Source of the DNA: Botryllus schlosseri
Taxonomy: Eukaryota > Chordata > Ascidiacea > Stolidobranchia > Styelidae
DNA: 22,380 nucleotides
Assembly: GCA_000444245.1 (NCBI GenBank)
Contig: ATSW01010644.1
Location: forward strand, 1-22,380
Direction of reading: 5' to 3'
The stretch's first letter is position 1. Each line of letters begins with the position of its first letter. Below the pieces are notes generated by a model. That model had not been told where the DNA came from, made no database searches, and saw only the letters and a program-made list of their open reading frames with translations. Made by a program: the position numbers and the translations under genes. Shown here one piece after another: positions 9,201-21,200 of this stretch.

Positions 9201-12200
9201 CTAGAGGGTGCACGAGCCCAAAACTATTATAGAAATTTTTTTTTTCATATTTGGCACCACATATCAAGTGTCCGTTTTGGAATTCAAAATTTTTCGTTTT
9301 TCACTCCACCACCCTACTAGTCGTTTCGACACCTTCCTATCTTTTCATTGTATCGCAGTCTTGTGGTGTTTTGAAATGATGAAATTATTGATAAACTGAC
9401 ACCGATAATTCAGTACAAGTAAAAATAGCTTTCTGAGATAGCCTAAAGAGTAAAGAAAAGGACTATCGGAATGATGTTATACGGAATTGTGTTTGTGAAT
9501 TGCCCTTGACAACTTTCAAAATTGTGGTATCAGAGTATGCAACTCCATGGATCGCTCAAGAATGCTAATCACAAGTATGCTGATTCTCTCTCATTACACT
9601 GTTTGACGAGCAGAACATTGTCTGTATTCTCGATTTCGATTCTAAGCTATTGTTTAGGACCTCATGAAAGAGATCCATCTTGACATCATGAGCGGGATAT
9701 GCCACAAATATTCTCACGTGAAAGCAGAGGCGGTCGGCCATCTGTATTATCAGTGCTGGAGGTCTTGTGCCGAAAATATGAAGGAACCTTTCGAAGAATC
9801 ATGTGTGCAAGATTTGATGTTCAGGTGGGTGGGTATACTTTGAAAATCCCAGTGGAGGAAACCCGACTGAGCAGACTTTGTCACAATGCACAAACAACAT
9901 TGAAAATAGCACACGAATTTGGGTCAGAGGCTGTTTAATGAAACTCCACGGAATGTGATTAGTCACCATGATTCACTCAACAGTATCAGTTTGTTTTTGA
10001 AGGCTATTCTTCTCTGTTTGCTTTGTGCATGTCACAAGGTAGTAGGTACTAGTTTAAAATCGGTGAATTGTCGTTTTTATTTGCTGACCAATTGTTTAAA
10101 CATAGCGATGACATCAGAAATGCGCTTTTCTCTTGATCGTCAGGACCGTGCACGCTCCATGTAACGCAAACCAAGATTTGTTCACCCCGTCGCGTACCAT
10201 TCTCCGGGCTTTCTCGACACACAAAGGCAGTGCGGAAGTCCGGCACTTGTTATCAAGACTTTACGGACCGATAATGTGGCGTTCGCTCAAGGTAACGGTG
10301 TTATGCTGAGGTTTTTATCTAAAAAGGTCTTCTCGAATTGGCTGTGATGAATGCTCTTTCTACCAATATATAACCTGATGCACTCGTAGAGCACTGATGT
10401 AGTCTGTAAAAACACGGTATGAACCGATCCAGCAGAAATTTCCCGTTGCACAAGTAATGGTTAACTTCATGATTGGAACGTAATACTGTAGCAAAGTGTA
10501 TGAAATCACTGGTACTAAGTAATTAACGGACAGAAACAGACAATGTATATTCGAATTTTCGGTTCAAAGTGGGTTGATTAAAAAATGCGCTCAACTAGAA
10601 TCTCTAATGAATCCAATATTGGCGTATTGGTTCAACGCCCGTGCTAATTACCGTAGTAGGTCTGCACAAGATCAAGTACATAGTGATTCCAAATCGAGTA
10701 TCGGGCTTTCAGTCAGTCGACTACGTGCCTTTTGTGCAACTATAAACATAATAATGCTACACCACATAAAAACAATTTGTGTTTCTTGGCCATACCATAC
10801 CATATGGTCACAGTGCTTTGTGACAATACTGGTCATAGAGATGTTCTCTCCATGAACATTTGAACTTGCATCTTTGTGCTAGAAGCTTTGGATGTTACGG
10901 TAGCACCGATTAAGGTTTTAAGGATTCCACTGTGGGAATAATGTGTCGAAATGCATTTTTAAAGACCTTCTTGGAGGTACAGAACTTCAATATACAATTG
11001 AATAGTGTATTAATATTGAAATGAACCCGAATATTCTCGGTTGACACTCGTCAGGGATGTCAGCCGACGAGTGTCAGCCAAAAGTATTTGGGTTCATTTC
11101 AATATGAATATACTATTCAAATGCATTTTTGTTGACAAAATAACTTTTAAAGACATGAAGCCTATAATTTCATACTCGAATGTCATCTCTCACCACTTGA
11201 CTCAGGTCATTAGGCTACAATTTATACCCGTTTCGGATATGAATACTCGAATTGTACTTATTACTGATATCTGTGACCTTTTTATACATGCGATCAAACA
11301 TGTGTTATCAATAGTGTAGCTCGATTAGCAGTGAACCTTGTGGCTGTGGTCCCGGCTTAATAACTGCTGCGATTAGTGCCAAATATTTTCTTCCAGGCGA
11401 CAAACTCAATGGTGCGTGCCAACGCTGCCCGGCTGTTATTAGACGCCTTCCCGATGGAAGAAATAACGATGAATCGGTCGAAAGCTGCCGAGGGGGAGAG
11501 ATTCTTAGGACAACAATACGAGGCTTTGTATAATCTCTTGCTGGATGATTGTTCGAAAATCAGGGCCATGGGTGAGCCAGCTGTTAGGATTGCACTATTT
11601 CATGTGTCGTAGGGTTGTTCAAAGACAACTTTTTTTTCAGAATTCCGGGGATTCACTGATTAAATTTTTAGGTTGCCTAAAAAAACGCTGCACACCAAAT
11701 TTGGTTCAATTCGAGGCAGTAGAACCCAACGCAGAGCCAATTGAAAATTTTGAAGTATTTTCAAATTTTATTGTCAATCCCATGAAATTGTCGAGGTGTC
11801 AACAAAAACGATGCAAAACGAATTTGAGGCAATTCCAACCAGTAGAAGCCAAGTTCTTCGAGTTTTTCATTAATAATTCTGCGATTACCCACCGTCAATG
11901 CTATTTTTGCAAATCCAATACTTTCAACTGCAATAACTTCGCTTCTGCCGGTTGGAAGCAGGAAAAAATTGTTATGCATCGTTCTTTTAGGCAAGTTAAC
12001 AATTTCATGGGGTTGACAGTAAAATTTGAAAAATAATTTGAATTTGTTTTGATGAAATTCAAAAGTTTCAATTGGCTCTGTGTCGGGCTGTCGGCTTCTA
12101 CTGGTTGGAATTGAGCCAAATTTGGTGTACAACACTTCTTTAGGCAACCTAACAATTCAATCGGTGAATCCCCGGAACCGGAAAGAAAGTTATTTTGGAA

Positions 12201-15200
12201 CAACCCTGTACATTTAAGTTGTTCAAAAATAACTTTTTTTTCTTGTACGCTAGGGCCGAAATTTTCGGTATATCGATTGCTCTATTTTCTAGTATTGCTG
12301 TGTTGAGGGTTGTGATGATAGTCTGATAGATATAACGCACAGATTAGTATACGTCTAGCTAGAGGTATTAACGCATGCATATTGAGATACAGAGTGGCCT
12401 GGTTTTATAACAGTCTTTTAATCATTTTATTTTCCGCAAAACTTCTCGTGGAAGAGTCAGTTGCTAAGGCCAAGTATGGACCCCTATAATATTCTGACCT
12501 AGTCTTAGATCAAGTAGAAGTCTCTGAATTTGTAAAGATGAGCAGTGAGCACAGATATGAAATGATACATATGATTTTCTTGCACTCGGTCAGGTTGCAT
12601 GATCGTGGCGGAAGTGTTGCATTCGTACTGGGAGGCGTTACCTGCACATCTAATCAACACCATGCTCCAGACGATGTACAACGACCTCGCTTTTGATTGC
12701 GTCGTCGAAGTCCGGCAAGCCGTCTTCAAGGTTACTCGAAATTTAAGTTTTCTGTTGTTTGTTCTTTCTCATTGATTCATCGAAAGAAAAAATTCCTCAG
12801 TAATATGAAATTCAACAATGAGACTACAATATTCAGGTCGAGATCTGATTGTCAGCTTCAAATACATAATTACTAATGCACGGTGTTATGTGTTTACTTT
12901 GCATGAAATATCTAGTACTTAATACCGTCAGTCTTGACCGAGACTTGGTTATTACAAGAGCTGTGAAGTCGAAGTTTCAGTAAATTTTGAACCGCCCTTC
13001 GAAGTAGGACTTGGGTAAACACATGATGGCTGGAGTCGGTGTCTGTCAAAATGCTCTGTCTCCAACCCCTTGAAAATGAACCCAATTTTCTCAAATGCTT
13101 AACTAAAATGAACCGATTCCACAGCTTCGGTTATTACAGCTTCTTCAGCTACGGTTTTTGCCGTAAGCCTGCTTTGTCATTCGGGACTTAAGCTCCGTTC
13201 CTTTGTTCACAAAATAAGGTACTGTCGAAGAGAGCCTTTAAGACACGACTGCCTGCATCACCATTTCTGCGTTGGTTGTATTTTTAATAAAAACGTGTTG
13301 GTAAAATGAAGTGTGTGTTGTATATTTATTGTTAGGCAACGATCATTCTTTTGGACACAAGCTTTGCGCATCCCTTGCTCGCCCAACTTCTTCCGCCTAC
13401 CATGAGCAAGTCTTTGAACGACATCAACGAGAAAGTTCGAATCTCTGTAGCTGACGCTTTGCTTTCAGTCATGAACACCAATACGATTTCGGTAAAGTTC
13501 AATTTGTGTCGTCACGAGTATTTGCCGTGCCAGCGTGAATTTCTTACAGTTCTACAACGTGTGCGCCGTCGACAGCATTATGGCTCGACTCGAAGTCGAT
13601 TCGGCGACGATATGCCGTCGACTCGTCAAATTGCTTTCTCCTTCGTTCCTTCCCAAAGATAAACCCATGCAAGTTAGTCGTGATCTCATATTTCCTGCCC
13701 GAGCTATGTTGTGTTATAAGCGAGTGAGCGACTTGATAGGCGGAGTTTGTGTAGACTTATTAACACTCGTGATTTCGTGTTAATCGGCACCCGTGTATCT
13801 GCGCTATAAAATGTCGCTGTGGCACCAGAGTGGCTTATGTCCATATCTTGATGATGGTTATGTTTGTCACATTGTGTTTACATAGCCATCGCCAGGGTAT
13901 GGCCGTCCTAGCTTACCAAACAGTTGTTTTTCGCATTATGTCCGTATACCCGCGATATTGTTATCTGAAGCATCAGAGTCCGATATTACAACCTATCGCA
14001 ACTGCAATGCCATTTTGATTAGGCAATATCACTAAAACAGTGCATGATAAATTATGACTATCTCACGGACATTTTCCCGCTATTTGTATGCTGTTTCAGG
14101 GGTGTGTAAAATCCTGTCTTTCCCAAGATGATAAAAATGGACACTGGCCACTCTGATCCCACTGCAACGAAATGCGGTCTCAAGTCAAAGATGACAGTGT
14201 GAAAAACATTCCATTAGCCTTGGAAAGCCGCCGTATTCGATTTGCACCAAAATATTCCGCTCCAAATATGATGAGGTCTAAAATTAAAGATGATGGTCTG
14301 AAAAACATTTTGGCAGGGGTCATTAGCATTGGAAAGCCACCATATTCGAACTGCGGCTAAAAGATTTTCACAAAAAGTACCGTGAAAATATTTTGGCTGC
14401 AGCTTGCTGAGGTTAATGGCTAATGCCAAATGTTTTTCACGCTTTCAAGTTTAACAAATTGACATCCTGCAGTGACCTCAGTACCCCAATGATTTAAAAG
14501 GCAGTGTTCCTATTACACTGGCCAACACATAGTTTTAGGCAGACAAAGTGAGAGTGGTTTTAGGGGTTCTGAAGGGCGCTGATTCCGAATATGACCTTAC
14601 TTTCTTCAAATTGACTCTTGTGGAGATAACCCATGGGGCTATTTTGAGCAAAATCTCTCATTTTCGCGGCAATGACTTAATATAAAATTGGCTCAGTCAT
14701 ACTATAAAGTTTAGAAATTCAATCTACTTGTTATTTTTACACACAGAAGACTGTTTTAAATCAAAATACAGCGACAGCACTATATTTAGGAGTAGTAGAT
14801 TTATCATAGTTGAATACTTTCACGGATATCGTGTACTGTGCATAAATAAACTCCAGTCATGTATATAAGTATTTACCTAGATACTCAAATAACATGGTAT
14901 TAATTCAATCAGTTTTACGTCAATCATCTATTGTAAATTTGAAATAATCAGTTGGAATATAATATTTTTGAAGCACAATTGTTTTTTGTACGATTTTTGC
15001 CTGTAACCTAATTAGTGCAGTTTCTCGAAAGGTTCTGGCAATGGTCTGCCATAATAATATGTTCAATTGTTCATTTGTTGTTCTGATGTCTTGGTAGAGC
15101 CTCTCCCTTCGCTAATCAACAAGATGATCAGGAAATATATCAATATGACTGAACAGAAAGTGAACTTTTATGCTCATGTTTATGCTCAAGTTTTCAATAT

Positions 15201-18200
15201 GCAGATACGAATTTTCGGACCAACTGTTTGTAGTGGGTGCTTTTTAATCATCTAAAAAGTTTTATTTACTACGCCTTAGGAGAAATTACACGCAGTGAAT
15301 TCCTTCCTAATGTGAAAATTGGAATCTTTCATCGGTATTCGAATATACCAGATACCAGATTTAAGCTTCTCGTTTGATAGGGTTACTATTGGTATCCCCA
15401 CTTTGTTGACTCAGCGGAAAATTATCCATTTAGCAATCAAAAGAAATGAGACGCATACGAGTATTGTAGATAAGCTTTTCAAGGACATATTTTATAGCTT
15501 ATACTCCTCTTTAATCTTGGTATAAAATTAGAAAAAACTACGATTTCCCTCCTACCAAGTGAGATATTTAAGGGTAAATACAGTAATTTTGGGCTTTTTT
15601 AGGGGTATACATATCTTCCGACAAAGAGCCAATCTGACAAAACTAATGTGATATTCGTGATCAGCAACCTCAAAAACATCAGAAACGGCTCTCAGATGTT
15701 CTGCCTAAATATTTTTTTTCTTTTTGTTGACCAGTGCTATGTTATCATTTTTTCACAAAATATTGCACCTCCACTGTGTGACGGTTGAAGATTACGCGTA
15801 TATAATATAATACGCGTTCCATGTCTCTTGTAGACTTGGGTCGAACGCTGTGTTAAGTTCTTTGAAAAGAACAGCCGGGCTGCTAGGAAGTTTTACGCGC
15901 TGATCACCAGTAGCATGACAGAACAAGATATCGGTGAGTGATGGGTTTTGGTGCATTCTAGTTTATTTAACTGATATTCACGGATGCAGGCGATTTCCTT
16001 TCTATGATCGGCAAGTTCACTTTGAATTGTGCGTCCTGCAGAGCTCGCAGAAACGGTGCCGCAAACTTGGACGAATCGGAACATCTCCCACTTAACGATG
16101 TCAACAATGAGTCTACCGAGGTAAGTTACCGGTAAACAGTGTTACATTCGGAAAGACCCAGAAGCAGCAATCTGAATTGAGGCGTGGCTATTCATTTCTT
16201 GACAATGTACAATCCCACAAGAACGCTACGTTCTTAGTCGAAGAAACTTTTGTCAGTGCAAAGAGTGTTGCATGCTCGTATGTCCATTGTCCAATAACCG
16301 TTTTGGCCGCGATTCTCTTTGCCAGGTACCTGACCGTGCTGTCGACAACGGGGTACTGTACGCCGTCCTGGACGTGTCCTGCATACTGTGGCGAGAATTT
16401 GAGGGCAGTAAAAACCGGGAGCTGATGAAAAACATGATGATCACCTTCTCGAGGTTGATTCACGTCTGCTTCAAAATCGCGGAAGACGAGAGAATGCTGA
16501 ACGCCCTCATCTTGCTCTCTTCCTACCTTCCGCCGGCTAGTATTCCTGTATTCAGGTTTGTGTTCTGTTTTTGGGGAGCATTTTACGATACGAATTGCTA
16601 CCTTCACTTTGTAAGTAAAGGTGGTATTTTACAGCGCTCGAGATTACGACCTGAAATATCGATCTCATCTCCCGACACATGCCACCTCATTTTTGTCGCT
16701 CACCCTTTTTATGTTATCTCCTAATACTTTTCATTCATTGTGCATGCCTCTTCTTTACATCGCCTAGGCCAGGGGGTCTCAAACACGCGCCCCGCTAGTA
16801 GCTTTTGTATGGCCCGTGATGAAATTTTGGATTTTCAAGAATTTGACAATATTGAAGTGCCACATATCTTTTAGATTTGAAAACTTAAAATTCACTCTAA
16901 AATTGCTCCAAAAACCTTTATGCAAATCATCAAACTTCAGTATCACATCTCTTTCAAACGCTACAGTGCTTGGGAACATCCGCTATTACGTGAGTACCCA
17001 TATTATGCTGCAGCCTGCGGCGTCATCAAAAACTAGGAAATTGGCCTGTGGGCCCATTTGACTTTGAGACCCCCCGTGAGCTAGGCCAAGGTGGCTGTCT
17101 GATTTCAGAGACTACTCCAAGTCGTTTTGACACCTTCCTATCTTTTCCTTGTATCGCAATCTTATGGTGTATTGATGAGACAATTCCTAATAATAAACTG
17201 AACGGAAGTACCGCTGTCAATTTCAACTGTATAACAAATGGAAGTTGCGATTCACAGGACACGTCAACACCATTTGATCCCTTGACTAAATATGCCCTTT
17301 GCGACTACTTACTTGACTTGATGCTTCTCGTACCTTCATTTTCAACCGCTACTAAAGCCCGAGAAATTTTGACCACGGCGGTTCACCCGTGGAGCCGGTG
17401 AAGATTTGAATTCAGATATGAAATTTTCAGTAGGCAGAATTGATTCAGACGGTATATTCCTCAATGACAGGATATTTATCGCAGACCTTTCTTTCAGCAA
17501 AAGCGTCATTCCGAAACTGCGTTCGCTGCCTGATAACTCGCTTGAATCATACTGCGAGATTCTGATCAAGTGCGTTTGCCGTTGGGGATGGAAAACTCAG
17601 TTTTTGACCATGCTAAACGAGTGGGTGACTGACGCCGTGTCTGCGTTTACGGACCCCCACGTCAACGAAGCCGCTAGCAAAGCGCAGAAGGTGAGCGGGC
17701 ACCGTACAAGACCTGTCTGTAGTCAGGGACTGTGGAAAAAGTAGTCATCGTTGGTTGTCAAGTAGAAATAGCGATTTAAGTAAAAATAGTAATATTCTTG
17801 CCTAGAAAACTAAAAACAGTGAAAAAGTAGTCTAAAATATAACTACTTGGGTATGTAGTTCAAGAATGCGAAATCTAAATGTAGTAGAAGTACTTTGTTA
17901 CTGACCACCTGTCAGTCGTATCATTCACGAACTTCCGTCCCCAGAAAAACAACCCGGCGGTCGGCACGCGTCGTTCCATGCGGCAATCGGCGAGCAAAGA
18001 AAACCTGACCGTAACGTTGGAAACCAAGAGCAAAAAGAAGAGAAAGGCCGTGACGTTCACAGAAACGGTCGAGCTGCGGCCGGGAAAGTCTTTGAAGTAC
18101 CTGGCGATGTTTCTGCGCGTGGAGAGCGAATGTTTCTTGAAGACCGATGGCAAGCAGTATCTGAACAAGATTTTGGTGTCGATAGCCAAGAATTTGGAAC

Positions 18201-21200
18201 GCTGTCAGGTGTGGTAGAGGTTGTCGGTGACAAACAGGGTTGTAACCAAGTCACGAGTCAATCTCACTTTTATAGTTTTGACTCGAATCAAGTCGAGTCA
18301 TTTTGAATTCACCACCAAATCAAGTCCGAGTCAGCGAGCAGAAGGTCGAGTCCGAGTCATGGTATTATGACTCGAGTCCGAGTCCAAGTCATTGTGTTGA
18401 CTGCTCGGTTCCCAATTGAAGTCTTGTTAAACCCCACTTCTTATAACTCTGTTTGGTGATATCAAATGGTTCGCATCTAATTTCCTCACTTTTAGCAGCT
18501 TCTTGTCGCATTTTCAAGCACCAGTACCAATAGACAAAATCCCGATAGTGTGGTTACTTTACTATTTTTCGAAATAACAATGAACTGTCGGTCTTGGCCG
18601 TCTGAGTCTCGAGTCATATGACTTGGTTCGAGTCATGCGCAATGACTCGAGTCCAAGGTGAGTCAATACACAAATTGACTTGAGTCGAGTCATTTCCGTA
18701 TTTTGATAAAATTACTCGAGTCAAGTCGAGTCATCAGAAAATCGTGACTCGAGTCAGACTCGAGTCATTGCAACCCTGGTGACAAATCACCTTTGCTACT
18801 CACTCGTGCGGTTATGCTTGTAGAATACTTCCACTTTTGATATTACTCTGAGTTGATGAGTTGAGTTCACTAACTACCTCTACTGTTATGGGGTACTCGT
18901 GGGGAAAATTTGAATATGATGGTACCGGCAATTCTTTATTTGCTTTCATGACGGCTGTCGAGTAAACGTTGCTTGATTTCGTAGGAAGAAATATCGAGAA
19001 GACTCTCACGAAAACGCAAGCAAGCAAGTGACGTGTGGACGGATGATCTTCTCGTTAAGGCTGTCTCCATACGCTGTCAGATCATGGTGATCCTACACCA
19101 CATAGCGAAAAATTGTAACAAAGGTAATGGACCTTTTTCCGTGGCATAGTGCAGGTGTCGGCAACGTTTCGTATGCAACGTGCCAAGTGTCAAGATACCG
19201 ACAACTCCCGTGCCAAACGTTCTTATATGTTTGGTTTTGCTCTGGCCACTGTGTTTGCAGACTTGCAGTAAAACGCATGGTTAAAATGAGCTTCATAAAT
19301 TTGTTGTACCATAATATTTTTTTCAACCTTACTGGTCGATCTGATTGCCATCAACAGACAGCCAGGTAAAGTGACATTTTGTCGATTCCTCCATTCCTAT
19401 CTCATTTGTCAAGTTTGTTGGGAGAATATATATTGAAAACAGTCTTTAATGCTAGCATGCACATGTAAAATATTTGCAGGTGGACCGTATTTGTCTAATT
19501 TTTCCTGTTCAGATACTGACGCTGGTGATATCGTCGACATATCGGAATTCAAATCCATCATATCCTGGATGTCTGATCTTGTACAGGGACAGAGTTCAAC
19601 AAATAAGGTAGCACCGGTTTTTCCTTTGTTTCTGCCGTTTGCTGCCTTGTAGCAAGTCTATTTTTTCCATCGGATTGTTATTGCATCCGCAATTAGCGTC
19701 GGCAATGTCAGATAACGTCTCGCGTTCATTTGCAAGTTTAGAGGTGACATTGATCTCAAGCGGTAAACGATGAATTTGACCTCTTTCGCAATTTCTCAAC
19801 CTCTCCCTTGAGTAAAGTATGTTGGCTGTGTTATGTTGTAAGTTGGTTCTCAAAGTGGCCAATTTCACACATTGGAACGATTTCACGATATGGGGTGAAA
19901 AGGCCCACTTATCGGGCCTGTATGTTTACTGTTCAGTTCAGTTTCTTGCAAAGTTAAATTTTCGATCGATGGCCAATGGACATCGATGCTAAAGCGATGA
20001 GCTGCAGTGCATTTTCACCAAAGCAAATTTGGTCTTTTCACCGTGGTATTTGAACCAGATAGCAGTGTTTCTTAAACTTTTTAGAGCTCGTACCCCTTGA
20101 GCTGTCCATAAAATGTCTCCTGCACATTTCTGGTAATACCTATATCAAAATAAAAAAGACCATTGCCACGAAATCGCACTGTTAAAATTTTTTTTTAGTT
20201 GAATAAATCGGGCCAGGAAATATTCCACTTTTTGTTCATCTACAAATTTATTTTGGGCTCCAGATATCGTGTCGGCTACGCCTAATTCCACAATTCATCT
20301 CGTGCCCCTGATTTGGTGCTTCTTACCCAAAGGGCTCCATCGACCTCTGGTCAAGAACTCGTGTCATATAGATCACATATGCCTGGGCCAATCTACGATT
20401 CATTCTCTCTTAAAAGTGATTCATGTGTGCCCAAAAACTACGGTTCACTTGATAAAATTGAATGTGTCAAAGTCAGTATTCTTCCATCAAAACTGATGAA
20501 GTATGCAAACAAAACTACCTGAGTAAGTATTACAAGTAGATTAAAACTACTTGAGTACTCTGGAATAGGCTTGAGTACTCTGGCCTCTGGGTCTTTAGGT
20601 GAGCGACACGTACAGATCTCCTCTACGCTGCAATTTTGTCATACATCTTTTTTCATTCTTTATGTGACGAATAACATCCATGATGAGTCAAAAACGTTTG
20701 AGAACCACTGTTCTAGAGGTGAGTTATATTGATTGGCGAAGAATTATCACAAGCATTCATGGACGGTGTTCCACAACATCGCAATTAGGTTTAACTTCAC
20801 ATCGTAATATCAAATTCTTTCAGTGTCTTCGAGATTTGAACACGTCTGTCGTGTCCGACGAGGCAGCGTCGACAAACTTACTTTCGCGTCTGTCTCTGTA
20901 TCGTCAAGTCTTTTCTACATGTCTCGGGTCTATGCTGGAATTGCTGTCTTGCGGCGTGGAAGTGTTTGACGAAGTCGAAGACGCTGTCGCTCGCTTTTGT
21001 CAATCGGGTAAGCGTAATGACTCGAGTCACAATTTCGTGTATTGACTCGAATTGTACTTGAGTCATCGCGGCTGGCTCGACCAAGTCCTATGACTCGAAA
21101 GATTCTAGATCACTTGATTTAAGTCTCGTGTATCAAGACCGATACTGGAAAAAGAGGCTTGTAAACTGTCTTTTATCTGCTTGAATACACGTGTTAAGTG

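Larger units (their letters stand above)
8334..9316 (+). mobile_element. 983-bp TIR DNA transposon, internally deleted (hAT-like)
   Basis: It is flanked by the perfect 8-bp duplication CTAGTCGT (8326-8333 and 9317-9324). Its ends are inverted repeats of about 40 bp beginning TAGGGTGG and continuing with GTGAAAAAC- and AATTTTGAATT-type words. Eight-base duplication and these ends suggest hAT; P-like superfamilies also make 8-bp duplications. It has inserted into copy A of the outer repeat. It carries a transposon-type ORF fragment (8360-8644) and itself contains the 79-bp repeat (8799-8901). It is too short to be autonomous. Confidence 0.88.
8169..9402 (+). repeat. Outer dispersed repeat, copy A, interrupted by a transposon
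   Basis: The parts 8169-8333 and 9325-9402 match 16639-16769 and 17087-17204 in the same orientation. Shared words include CACATGCCACCTCATTTT, the CGCCTAGGCC site and ACACCTTCCTATCTTTTC. Without inserts the unit is about 250 bp. Its family is not recognised. Copy A lacks the hAT MITE found in copy B, and copy B lacks the 983-bp element found in copy A. Confidence 0.85.

Noticed and set aside
11545-12203. Overlapping long open frames on both strands as a coding element
   Set aside because: They follow from the inverted-repeat structure of the foldback element and encode only repeat-derived peptides without known motifs.
16188-16607. 139-codon minus-strand open frame
   Set aside because: It is a shadow of NCAPG2 exon 15, whose plus-strand frame matches the family.
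20063-20823. A missing NCAPG2 exon between exons 19 and 20
   Set aside because: One alignment of exon 20 suggests a gap of about 70 residues, but no segment with suitable sites and family likeness was found; another alignment needs no extra exon.
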